In this document: piece after piece, positions 7,828-15,561 of the stretch
How the letters are laid out: each line of letters begins with the position of its first letter
How positions within the stretch are numbered: position 1 is the stretch's first letter
NCBI GenBank assembly: GCA_009733775.1
Contig: WOGZ01000550.1
Span: 1-15,561, forward strand
DNA from: Alectoria sarmentosa
Lineage: Eukaryota > Ascomycota > Lecanoromycetes > Lecanorales > Parmeliaceae
DNA length: 15,561 nucleotides
Reading direction: 5' to 3'
Notes under the pieces: generated by a model
Database searches by the model: none
What the model saw: only the letters and a program-made list of their open reading frames with translations
What the model was told of the DNA's origin: nothing
Made by a program: the position numbers and the translations under genes

Positions 7828-8963
7828 GACTCACACTAAGGATATACCAAATGAAAACAGACGAGAATTCTTTCAACTCTAACCACTGTGATTGTGGATC
7901 ACACCATGAAGGGGAATGAGATGGAAGACAAGGAGTCGGATTCTTTAGTATTTCTTACCCTGGTCCACCAAATGCACGCGCAAGGCACACAACTCATGCA
8001 GCTCGAACGATAAGCCTAGAGCAGGGCACGCATATGTTGGGATCTCCCGTTTCGCTGGCTAGACAGGCTTACGTGAGCACACCTACAGATGCGCAAATGG
8101 GTTGCATCGACCTCAACGAATCTAGATCCTCAGGAATTGCTACTCTCTACCCTGACTAGGCCCAAATATAAGGGACTCGCAGCAGAAGGCGAGCGTCGGA
8201 CTGAGCGGCGGGCGCGGGAGGGGCTAGACAGGCTGATCCAGGCATTGTTGATGTAGATGCAGGATTGTCAGGTGAACATCTCCACATTGAGCAAATGGGA
8301 ACATCATGAGTGATATTCGAGTTCGGAGGCCACGAAGCGACTGTTTCTTAAGCACGGTCCCATCATATGGAGTCAAGACGCATGGCAGATTAGATTCCTG
8401 GTCTCCGAAACAAGGCTGAATTGTCTTCCATTAGTGCGGCGCACGAGATTCTTTCCTTGCGAGGTGGTGGTGTGCTGATCTTGTTGATCCTTCGAAAGTG
8501 GTACCAAAGGGGCATCTCTTACCCAAAGCCAGGCGCACTATCTGAACAACGGGATATGATAAGCACGCATGCAAATCCTTCCAGCTTGAGAATGAAAGCC
8601 GCCGTTTGGTTAGAAGAGCCAGAATGGGCGGCGTATCGTTTCCCTTTATGTCCTTTTACAACAATTGTCTTTGAGATTGTTTGTATAAGAGTGTGCGAGA
8701 AAGCGCGAAGAGCGTGCGCACGCTTTTTTGAATGTGTAAGGGGTTGAGGTTGAGATGAGTGGAAGGATGAAAGGTGAGTGTCCTTGTTGATCACATGTCA
8801 CCCAAGCCCGCACCCTAAAAGCGGCATCCTCGGGTACACCCGGGGCAGATTTTTGTCTTCTTGTCTTCCATTGCCAAGACCAATATTCGGCGCTAGGAGC
8901 GTACGTGCGAGGAAATATACGCGCCTCAAGATCTGTAATGCCTTCAACTCTGCAACGACTACC
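7828..8963. other. Divergent intergenic region between membrane gene and MGS1
   Basis: The 1.1 kb separates two genes transcribed away from each other, so it should contain both promoters. Short frames occur on both strands but begin at non-ATG codons or overlap one another without motifs. I see no TATA box or strong palindrome that I would name. Confidence 0.6.
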
Positions 8964-10607
8964 ATGGTAGATTGCCCCATATGCAGCAAGCACGTGAAAG
9001 AGACAAACATCAATCCACACATCGACTCGGGTTGCGAATCTTTCGTTGACGAGCAAAATGCAGCGGAGAGCCCCCGAATCGGGACTACCCAAGTCGCGAG
9101 CTTCTTTCGGGCACCTTCGAGCAAGAAACCTACTCCAGCTGCGCCCACGACCAAACTCCTGAAGCAAGAGCCCTCTTCAAATCCGAATGGTACCTCTTCA
9201 AACGGCACCAAGCCATCTCTTCCAGCCCCAACGAGCAACAAACGTCCAGCTCCCTCTCCCTCTCTAGATTTTGAGGATGACTCTCGCTCTTCTCAAACCT
9301 CAACCTCCCACTCTGGCCAGCCGCCTTCCAAACGCTCCAAACCGAGCGCCCTTCAGCGTGCAGCTCCCCTCGCAGAGCGTATGCGTCCTCGATCTCTAGA
9401 CGATGTATACGGCCAAGAACTCGTCGGCCCTACTGGCGTCCTGCGTGGCCTCATCGAATCTGACCGCGTACCCTCAATGATACTTTGGGGCAGTGCTGGC
9501 ACTGGGAAGACAACAATAGCACGTGTGATTGCCAATATGGTTGGCTCCCGCTTCGTCGAGATAAACAGCACAAGTTCCGGGGTGGCAGAGTGTAAGAAGT
9601 TATTCGCAGAAGCAAAGGGAGAGTTGGGATTGACCGGCAGGAAGACGATAATCTTCTGCGACGAAATACATCGGTTTAGTAAAAGTCAACAAGATGTGTT
9701 TCTGGGGCCGGTAGAGGCCGGGACGGTTACACTGATTGGGGCTACGACGGAAAATCCAAGCTTCAAGGTGCAGAATGCGCTTTTGTCGAGGTGTAGGACG
9801 TTTACGTTGAGTAAGCTTGCCGAGGCGGATGTGATGACGATTTTGAAGAGGGCATTAGATGTTGAAGGGCCGAATTATGAGCCGAGTGAAGTCGTCGATG
9901 AAGCTCTAATACGGTATCTTGCCTCTTTTGCGGATGGAGATGCAAGAACGGCGCTCAATCTTCTCGAACTAGCCATGGACTTGTCGCAAAGGGCAGACGC
10001 CACGAAAGAGACCATTAAGGCATCGCTGACGAAGACATTGGTCTATGACCGCTCGGGTGATCAGCATTACGATACAATTTCCGCCTTTCATAAGTCTGTC
10101 CGCGGCTCTAATCCGCACGCCGCGCTCTACTATCTCGCTCGGATGATACAATCGGGCGAGGATGCCCTTTACATCGCTCGGCGGATGGTCGTTATTGCCT
10201 CGGAAGACGTTGGACTGGCAGACAACAGCATGCTCACGCTCGCGACATCCACTTACGCGGCTGCAGAGAAGATTGGCATGCCAGAAGCAAGGATTAACCT
10301 GGCACACTGCGCCGTTGCGCTTGCGCTAAGCCCAAAGAGCACGCGCGCGTACAGAGGACTAGGTAATGCGATGGCCTCCCTGCAAGAACCAGGAGTTGCT
10401 GGATTGCCGATTCCCATACATTTGAGGAATGCGCCCACGAGGTTGATGAAAGAGATGGGGTATGGAGCCGAGTATAAGTATAATCCTAGATTTGTGGATG
10501 GAAAGGTGAAGCAGGAATATTTCCCTCAAGAGCTGAGGGAAAGTATTTTCTTGGAGGAGAGGGATTTGGGGACGGAGATTGACGAAGACATTCTTGATGG
10601 GGATTGA
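8964..10607 (+). CDS. MGS1: Mgs1/WRNIP1/RarA-family AAA+ ATPase
   Basis: 547 residues from an ATG in a good context (ACCATGG) that starts exactly at the zinc finger; the frame continues upstream only to non-ATG codons. Mgs1 acts in the nucleus at stalled replication forks; its ubiquitin-binding finger recruits it to ubiquitinated PCNA. Visible parts: UBZ4-type finger C4-C7-H19-C24; a PCNA-box-like TTQVASFF at 41-48; a low-complexity linker to about 130; AAA+ core with Walker A GSAGTGKT (176-183), Walker B TIIFCDEIH (228-236), sensor-1 GATTENPS (259-266) and an SRC arginine-finger motif. After it come the MgsA C-terminal parts, including RRMVVIASEDVGLAD and an acidic end. Length fits the family (yeast protein somewhat under 600 residues). 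No intron is needed and all key residues are intact. Confidence 0.97.
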   Translation: MVDCPICSKHVKETNINPHIDSGCESFVDEQNAAESPRIGTTQVASFFRAPSSKKPTPAAPTTKLLKQEPSSNPNGTSSNGTKPSLPAPTSNKRPAPSPSLDFEDDSRSSQTSTSHSGQPPSKRSKPSALQRAAPLAERMRPRSLDDVYGQELVGPTGVLRGLIESDRVPSMILWGSAGTGKTTIARVIANMVGSRFVEINSTSSGVAECKKLFAEAKGELGLTGRKTIIFCDEIHRFSKSQQDVFLGPVEAGTVTLIGATTENPSFKVQNALLSRCRTFTLSKLAEADVMTILKRALDVEGPNYEPSEVVDEALIRYLASFADGDARTALNLLELAMDLSQRADATKETIKASLTKTLVYDRSGDQHYDTISAFHKSVRGSNPHAALYYLARMIQSGEDALYIARRMVVIASEDVGLADNSMLTLATSTYAAAEKIGMPEARINLAHCAVALALSPKSTRAYRGLGNAMASLQEPGVAGLPIPIHLRNAPTRLMKEMGYGAEYKYNPRFVDGKVKQEYFPQELRESIFLEERDLGTEIDEDILDGD

Positions 10608-11809
10608 ATCTATGCTCAGTGAGTGAGGTGATTACATCAACCGCCAATTCCACGATTAAAAAGCCGTAACGTCACGTGGCTCAATTCGGCTGGTTGCATT
10701 CAAATTGCACCATCTCAATGCAATTTTACTCTCAGGCTCTGGACCTCTGAGAGGAAGGATCGAGCGCCCACCAAGGCTGAGCAAATGCAAAACATGTTCA
10801 CTTGATTCTCAGATAGGAAGTTGCACCCAGTGGGATCAGGAGGTGAATGCTCTGGAACGGCCCAGACTGATAGGCGCCTATTCCAGATCCGCCCTTGATC
10901 AGCATGATCAATGTACCCGTCGACACCTGTCCAGTTGAAGGGGTACCTATCTATAATTGTGGTCGACGTTATTACCAGGTTCGCCAATTTCCCATTGCCT
11001 TATCTGACCTTCATGTGTGCTTGCCCCAGCTATCCGTCAGCAACACTCCAAGAATTCTGAGAGTCTTTTGGCTGTTAGTTGAATAAAGGTGATTGCGAAT
11101 ACCTGTGGGAGCCTCAAATACAAAGAGGCGGGAGCTGTGCCCGTGTTATCAAAGCAATTTCAATGATCTCTTTCGATCGTCGACCCTCAATCCTGATCCT
11201 ACGATAATTTCAATACGCTAAAGGACTACATATGCCTTCTTCATTCTACCCTACAGTTTGTTCGGAGATCAGATCAATAGTCGGCACTCTTTGTCTGCTC
11301 AATAATTTTTAAAAAGGGGTATGGCATTCGAAGTTCGTCCGAATGTCTCCGTGCGTCACGTTACCTGCATGGCAGCTTTCCGCCGCGAAAGTTGGCAAAG
11401 CTTTAATACAATTCCCCGAGCTTTAATGCTCCATCTCATGTTCAGAGGCTTGGCATGCCGTCTATGACGCTCATAGTCGACTTTCTGCTGTGATATCTTC
11501 TCGAGCTAAGGGAAATTGATGAGAGCACAAGGCCTAAGGATTGAATTCTAGGAATCACCTTTCCCTCGTCTATGTTTTCCTCTCGCAGATCCTCATGAAG
11601 TCTTTCATTCTCTCTTATATGACTCGCCGCCTGATTACCTCACATCAACCAGAATTTGCAACCCAACTATAGAGCGATCTCTACCTATACCAAATTCACA
11701 GATCCACAATTCGAAGGATGCGCTGTACAACTGCGTCCCTCACTGACTTCCGTCCTGCCTTGCAGGTTTTTGACCCCAAGGTGCAGCTCAAATCGCAACG
11801 GCCGTGCAC
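10608..11809. other. Intergenic region downstream of MGS1
   Basis: Contains the MGS1 3' flank; an AATAAA lies at 11082-11087 but is rather distant to be its poly(A) signal. Small frames on both strands start at non-ATG codons or are short and lack motifs. A compact ACGTCACGTG element lies at 10669-10678. The last few hundred bases may contain the promoter or an upstream exon of the small zinc-finger gene. Confidence 0.5.
10669..10678. promoter_or_regulatory. Overlapping CRE half-site and E-box (ACGTCACGTG)
   Basis: ACGTCA (reverse TGACGT) overlaps CACGTG, the core for bHLH factors in fungi. It lies about 60 bases after the MGS1 stop, so it would serve a downstream gene if it works at all. 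This may be chance. Confidence 0.2.
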
Positions 11810-12075
11810 ATGTCTCCCGCCGATACAGCCTCGGAGGCTCCGGCGCAAAATCCGATTCAAGGCTCCAACCCTTTGTCACCGTCGAGACCAAGACACTGGA
11901 TGGTTGGGCATCAAAGCCGCCATCACACAGTCGATTCAAGTCCCCAACTCTGATTAGTCCAGGCCTACCGTGGTGGAAATGCTGTGCTTGCGGAAGGGAC
12001 ACCTGTATTGGATATGCTATCTGTAGTGGTGTAGGGTGTGCCCATAACAAATGCTCACAGTGCACAGTCCGCTGA
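11810..12075 (+). CDS. Small cysteine-rich zinc-finger protein (partial or two-exon)
   Basis: The supported part is the C-terminal segment ending in TGA at 12073-12075. It reads WWKCCACG, then C-x4-C-x-H-x2-C-x2-C, ending CTVR. That is a treble-clef-like cysteine/histidine spacing I recall from many fungal proteins of unknown role (W-x-C-C-x-C-G ... C-x4-C-x-H-x2-C-x2-C). The continuous frame runs back to about 11635 without any ATG, so the start must come from another exon. One model uses the ATG at 11810, a 77-base intron 11881-11957 (donor GTCGAG, acceptor GATTAG), and gives a 62-residue microprotein starting MSPADTASEAPAQNPIQ. The donor is weak; GTCACC at 11875 is an alternative. The finger is fairly secure; the 5' structure is not. 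It could also be the 3' end of a longer gene or a remnant. Confidence 0.4.
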
Positions 12076-13710
12076 GGTGCGGGATTGAGGCCTCGCAGCG
12101 GAGAAGTTGTGGTAGTCGGACGAGTTTCATGCTAAGAACGACGTGGAGTTCTTTGTGTTGAGGGTCGGAAAGTAATCTCGTCTGTAGGGCGCGAGCGGCT
12201 TTCTTACTTGTTTTCACTGGTGGGGAAGGATGTTTAGCGGAGCAGAAGGGGGAGTGGAAGCCCATTCTTTGAGCCTCACTTCCCTGAACCTCTCCTTTGA
12301 CCGCGTTCTTCGGCATCATATTTGTCGAAGCCATGCCTCATAACCTTGGATTCATACTCTGTTTAATCATTTTCTACCCTCTCTCCTACCCATTGCTGCC
12401 CTTCCCTCCGCGTCCACCAAGCCAGAGCCTGGGGATGGACATCTGCGAGTTGGAGCTCGCTGACTACTTAGCTGATGGATCAGATCGGTATCAATCTCAT
12501 CGCACGGAGTATTCCCATGCGACGGCTTTTGGGCTCTGACAACATACACCCCGTCCTGCATACATTTTACGAGATCGAACGGTCGAGTCGGCGTTTCACT
12601 ACTTCGCGTGAATGCCCAGGTCAGAGTTATGAAAAATTTAGGCTAGAAGATATGTGTTGCCCGAGTACGAAGTTGGAAAAGAAAGGGCATTGTGCAATCC
12701 TCGGAATTGTTTTCTGCTATTTCATAGAAATTCGTGATGACATTGTGCGAATACTGCTTGATTTCAGTAGTAAAAAGAGGGAATGAGGGGCTACCCTAAT
12801 CTTTCAAAAGGGGGGGTTCATGACCCTCTAATGGGATCCGAGGCTTGGCGTCTGCCCCCAAAAACGGACGGGTGTGCCAACTGCAGAGGGTTTCAAGGGT
12901 GGCGGGGCTCAGAAACCTGGAATGGTATTAGTGAGTGGCTTGGCGTCTGGATGATGAGTTGATTGGCCGAACGGATTCGGTCGCAAAATATGTGTCGAGG
13001 CGTGGAATCGGAGTGTTGGAAGAGAGTGGTGTATTTGTAGTAGTCCATGGCGTGTGAATAGTGGATGACGGCGATATTTGGGAATGGCTCGCGGCGAGAA
13101 TCAGCTCGGTGTATCAAAAATAAGATGGTGATGAGGGGCGTTGAAGAGTTCGAATCGGGTTTTCAATCATCTTCTTTCTGTGACTCGACAAAGGTAGGCT
13201 TGATGACAGGATTCCCACGTAGGGTGGGAATCGCTCTTGTTAGTTAAGATTTCCGCTCTTCATAGCTCAGATTTCCAATCATGAATGGAAGGTTTGAGTA
13301 TGTGTATTGTTTTTGTTGAATTCCTCGGCTCCACATCTTGTCGTTTACGTTGCAGTCTCTTTTGAAGGCACCGAGGTTGGTGATTCATGTGCTGCAGCTC
13401 GTGAGGTGACGACGTTAGGTATGACGCCTGCGAGCAGTCTGAAGTATCCCCAAAGCGAGATCTCGTAGACGATGGTCATGTCTGTCTTTCTTTTGCCAAA
13501 GACTACGCGCTCGAGGATTCTTCGGAAAGCAAGCCGGAGTGGTAATGAAGATGCGGTTAGTGGAAGGAGTATTAGGTGGTCCCGCTTGTATATGGTTCTC
13601 TACATATATTAATATGGCCAACTAAATCTTCAAGAGTAGTACAAGTCAGTTATAGCCCAACGATGACCTGACCGCGTCTGTTCCGCCTTATCCAAAAAAG
13701 AAACCCCCCG
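12076..13710. other. Gene-poor stretch
   Basis: Reading frames up to 103 codons exist (for example from an ATG at 12475) but none has recognisable motifs, and frames on both strands overlap without preference. A nine-base perfect hairpin lies at 13210-13232, and a run of seven G at about 12810. The part nearest 13710 should include the 3' untranslated region of the GrpB gene. I see no RNA gene here. Confidence 0.5.
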
Positions 13711-14322
13711 CTAAATCTCTAATTTGTGGGGCCAATCCTTCACCGCCTGAGATTCCTTCTTGTCAATCTCCTCCTCGCTCCAGCCTGCTTTCCTCAATAT
13801 TTTCCGGATGATATCATTCTTCTTGGTCGCATACTGCATGATATTGTGGTACTCCCCCACCGAAGCCTCCAGTTTGACCGCACCATACTCATCTCGGAGC
13901 TCCGGCTCCTTCCTCAGCGTGTCTCTCAACGCGAAGTAGTTCCTGTGCGGCATGCTTCCCTCGGCGGCGACGTAGACGTGGCGATTCACTCGCTCCATGT
14001 CCGGATCGCCTGGGTGCAGCTTGAAGCTCCAGCGCCCTTGGACGCCGCCGTTCCCGAGGTAGTAGTAGCCTCCCTGCTTTTCACCGAGCATTAAGGCGCC
14101 TTTGAATTGCTGCAGGATCACGTGCTTGAAGTTGGCGGCGGGGATGACGATCAGGATGTCGATGACGTCTTTGCCCTTGAGACCGGGCACGGCGGTGCTG
14201 CCTACGTGTTCGATGGAGAGGTAGGAGACTTTTGCGAGGGCGAGATCGAAGGCGAGCTCTTCTTTGACTTTTTGGAAGTCGGAGGGCCAGGATTCTTGGT
14301 ATTCGTAGATCCAGATCTCCAT
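13711..14322 (-). CDS. GrpB/UPF0157 family protein
   Basis: 203 residues from the first in-frame ATG (14322); the frame runs further upstream only from a TTG, and family members begin near this point. The GrpB family has a nucleotidyltransferase-like fold; its substrate and role are not settled, and in some bacteria it is linked to coenzyme A enzymes by annotation only. Diagnostic parts are Y-x3-W-x3-F near the start (residues 8-16), IEHVGSTAVPGL (37-48) followed by K-D-V-I-D-I (D55), and the R-x2-RH-VYV ... YFALRDTLR block (about 109-137) with E-Y further on. Length matches the usual 170-200 residues. No signal peptide or membrane segment is seen, so it is likely cytosolic. The fungal copy looks complete and uninterrupted. 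Such genes are scattered among fungi, so transfer from bacteria at some point is possible but not shown here. Confidence 0.93.
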   Translation of the reverse strand: MEIWIYEYQESWPSDFQKVKEELAFDLALAKVSYLSIEHVGSTAVPGLKGKDVIDILIVIPAANFKHVILQQFKGALMLGEKQGGYYYLGNGGVQGRWSFKLHPGDPDMERVNRHVYVAAEGSMPHRNYFALRDTLRKEPELRDEYGAVKLEASVGEYHNIMQYATKKNDIIRKILRKAGWSEEEIDKKESQAVKDWPHKLEI

Positions 14323-14955
14323 CCTGAGGGAGCTTGGCAATGAGATACAAACGATCGGGGCGTGATTTATGCACAATGTCTGTGGGAATAAAGCGATTGC
14401 GATTTAGATTTGCAAATTGAAGCCTAAGGACAGCCTTTTTCCAGATGTTTATGTAGATGAGAAAGAGCTCTGTGCTCATGGATTGCACACACTCATGTAT
14501 CTTCCCATTGATTGTTTATGAAAGCTAGACCTTGCTGTTACCAAATCCGTATGCGCCTTTTCATTGATGCAAACACGGGTAGGCGGTCACAGCAGTCAAA
14601 CGAGGCAATGAAGTCAAGGAATCAAACACTTCCAATTCACAATGGAGGAGAGGCGTGAAGCAAGGAGACTTTTTCTTGCCCAATTGTCGCACTGGTCTGC
14701 AGGGCCAGGCATCCACTTGAACGAATCCAACAATGTGCCATACGTAGATATTACCGAATATTGTCTAGGTTGCAGGGAAGGCTTAACTTCAATATGGTTG
14801 TTGATTTATATGGCCCCGTAAGTATTGGGAGAAGTAACGGAAAACCAAAATTTCCTAGGCTTGTACAACATACCTATGTAGCAGAAGTCATTGGTGATGC
14901 ATATAGGGATAATTCCGCGGGCGAAAATCTACTAGTACTGCTACTATCTCGGCTA
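14323..14955. other. Intergenic region between two minus-strand genes
   Basis: Contains the upstream flank of the GrpB gene and the presumed 3' end of the proline-rich gene. A consensus-like minus-strand donor (GGTATGTT, GT at 14873-14872) lies just beyond the stop of the upstream frame and may belong to a further exon structure. Nothing else identifiable. Confidence 0.4.
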
Positions 14956-15540
14956 CTAGTTATTCCGCTCCGTGGCCTGTTCTCGCAACAACAACCGTCT
15001 ACTTCCCAACAAGCCTGCCCTTCCGAAAATAGTAACATCCATCACACAGCCTTTTCCCTTCGTCCAGCCATGTCGGTGTGCCTTTTTGACAGAAACCACA
15101 AACCAACCGCTTCGCTCCCGAAGCTTCTGGTCTTGCGGCTTCTGGTCTCCTTCCTTCCTTTCCTTTCCGTGGAAGTACGTCTTTGGAATCTTGCTAGGGT
15201 AGAAAGAACGATGTTTGGGTGGCGCAGGGAGTTTGGCATGGCCAGAGGGTTTGGGATGATTCGGATACGATTTATCCGAGACCCATGCCGAAAGACGGCT
15301 CCTGTCGTACGTGCTGATGCCACCTTGGGGTTGGTTTCCAGCTGGCCGAGGAGCAATGCGATGCGGCGAGGGGGGACCCTGTCCATGTGCTTGGGTATGG
15401 GGGTTTGGTAAGATAGGCGGGTGATAGGACTGTGGTCCAGAGCCCCAAGGTGGGTGGCGATTTGCGGGGTTTGAGAAGTACGCGTTGTACGCGGGTGATC
15501 CTGGCCAGAGGGGTGGTGGCGGGGGGGGGGGGCCGGGCAT
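14956..15540 (-). CDS. Proline-rich protein of unknown function, N-terminal part
   Basis: An ATG at 15540 opens 194 codons beginning MPGPPPPPPPLWPGSPAYNA. The first half is rich in Pro, His, Asn and Ser. The middle is basic and hydrophilic (KTYFHGKERKEGDQKP). The last 50 or so residues (FVVSVKKAHRHGWTKG onward) read less like the rest and may be read-through past a splice donor, so the true 3' structure is uncertain. The frame stays open upstream to the right edge, so a start outside the window cannot be excluded. I do not recognise a domain. Disordered proline-rich N-termini like this occur in fungal RNA-binding and cytoskeletal proteins, but nothing here decides between them. Confidence 0.55.
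   Translation of the reverse strand: MPGPPPPPPPLWPGSPAYNAYFSNPANRHPPWGSGPQSYHPPILPNPHTQAHGQGPPSPHRIAPRPAGNQPQGGISTYDRSRLSAWVSDKSYPNHPKPSGHAKLPAPPKHRSFYPSKIPKTYFHGKERKEGDQKPQDQKLRERSGWFVVSVKKAHRHGWTKGKGCVMDVTIFGRAGLLGSRRLLLREQATERNN
15521..15532. repeat. Run of 12 G inside the polyproline start
   Basis: Twelve consecutive G on the plus strand encode the CCC codons of the polyproline run on the minus strand. It lies within the first ten codons, so any slip of one or two bases, biological or from sequencing, would move the ATG at 15540 out of frame with the rest. Confidence 0.85.
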
Positions 15541-15561
15541 GGCGGATGGTAATGATTTAAG

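Noticed and set aside
8421..8747. 108-codon plus-strand frame upstream of MGS1
   Set aside because: It begins with TTG, overlaps equally open minus-strand frames, and has no recognisable domain.
8778..8963. Upstream extension of the MGS1 frame by 62 codons
   Set aside because: It begins at TTG, not ATG, and the first ATG at 8964 has a strong context and starts directly at the conserved zinc finger.
12475..12786. 103-codon plus-strand frame from an ATG
   Set aside because: No motif, no splice context and no compositional support; frames of this length occur by chance in such DNA.
13148..13156. tRNA B-box-like GTTCGAATC
   Set aside because: The flanking bases do not form a T-stem, and no A-box or acceptor stem could be placed at the right distance.
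14323..14376. 18-codon upstream extension of the GrpB frame
   Set aside because: It opens with TTG; the first ATG at 14322 matches the usual family start.
14761..15411. 216-codon plus-strand frame
   Set aside because: It starts at a TTG, has no domain, and lies opposite the proline-rich minus-strand frame, which has an ATG and a more protein-like composition.

Overview
The window looks like nuclear DNA of a filamentous ascomycete (Pezizomycotina). Three things point there: short GT-AG introns must be invoked to join reading frames, the protein families are fungal (secreted wall-type protein, fungus-specific membrane protein, eukaryotic Mgs1 with a UBZ finger), and one edge is a very AT-rich block with the dinucleotide pattern of repeat-induced point mutation (RIP). 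A placement in Leotiomycetes is only an impression from protein style.

Layout. 1-840 is an extremely AT-rich, gene-free, RIP-like block that ends abruptly. 841-1644 has ordinary composition and no convincing gene. 1645-4489 (minus) is a three-exon gene for a large secreted, probably GPI-anchored, cysteine-rich/proline-rich protein with four degenerate beta-type repeats; its signal-peptide exon is separate and small. 4490-5881 is intergenic, with a TATA-like element, a perfect CRE palindrome, a CT-rich tract and a purine-rich microsatellite. 5882-7827 (minus) holds a fungus-specific multi-pass membrane protein whose 3' part is disturbed: the frame closes early, coding-like sequence continues in another frame, and then comes a ~370-bp AT-rich island that is open for about 120 codons and is not RIP-like. 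8964-10607 (plus) is an intact, intronless MGS1/WRNIP1 AAA+ ATPase, the clearest gene here. 10608-13710 is gene-poor, with one small zinc-finger coding segment ending at 12075. 13711-14322 (minus) is a GrpB/UPF0157 family gene. 14956-15540 (minus) is the proline-rich N-terminal part of an unidentified protein near the right edge.

The genes do not form an obvious cluster or pathway. Housekeeping genes (MGS1, GrpB) alternate with lineage-specific surface proteins, next to repeat-derived DNA. No defence system, secondary-metabolite cluster, CRISPR array, rRNA or tRNA is visible. The most unusual items are the AT-rich, stop-free island at 6165-6535 and the candidate zinc-finger microprotein at 11810-12075. 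All exon boundaries given are my reading of splice-like signals and are untested.
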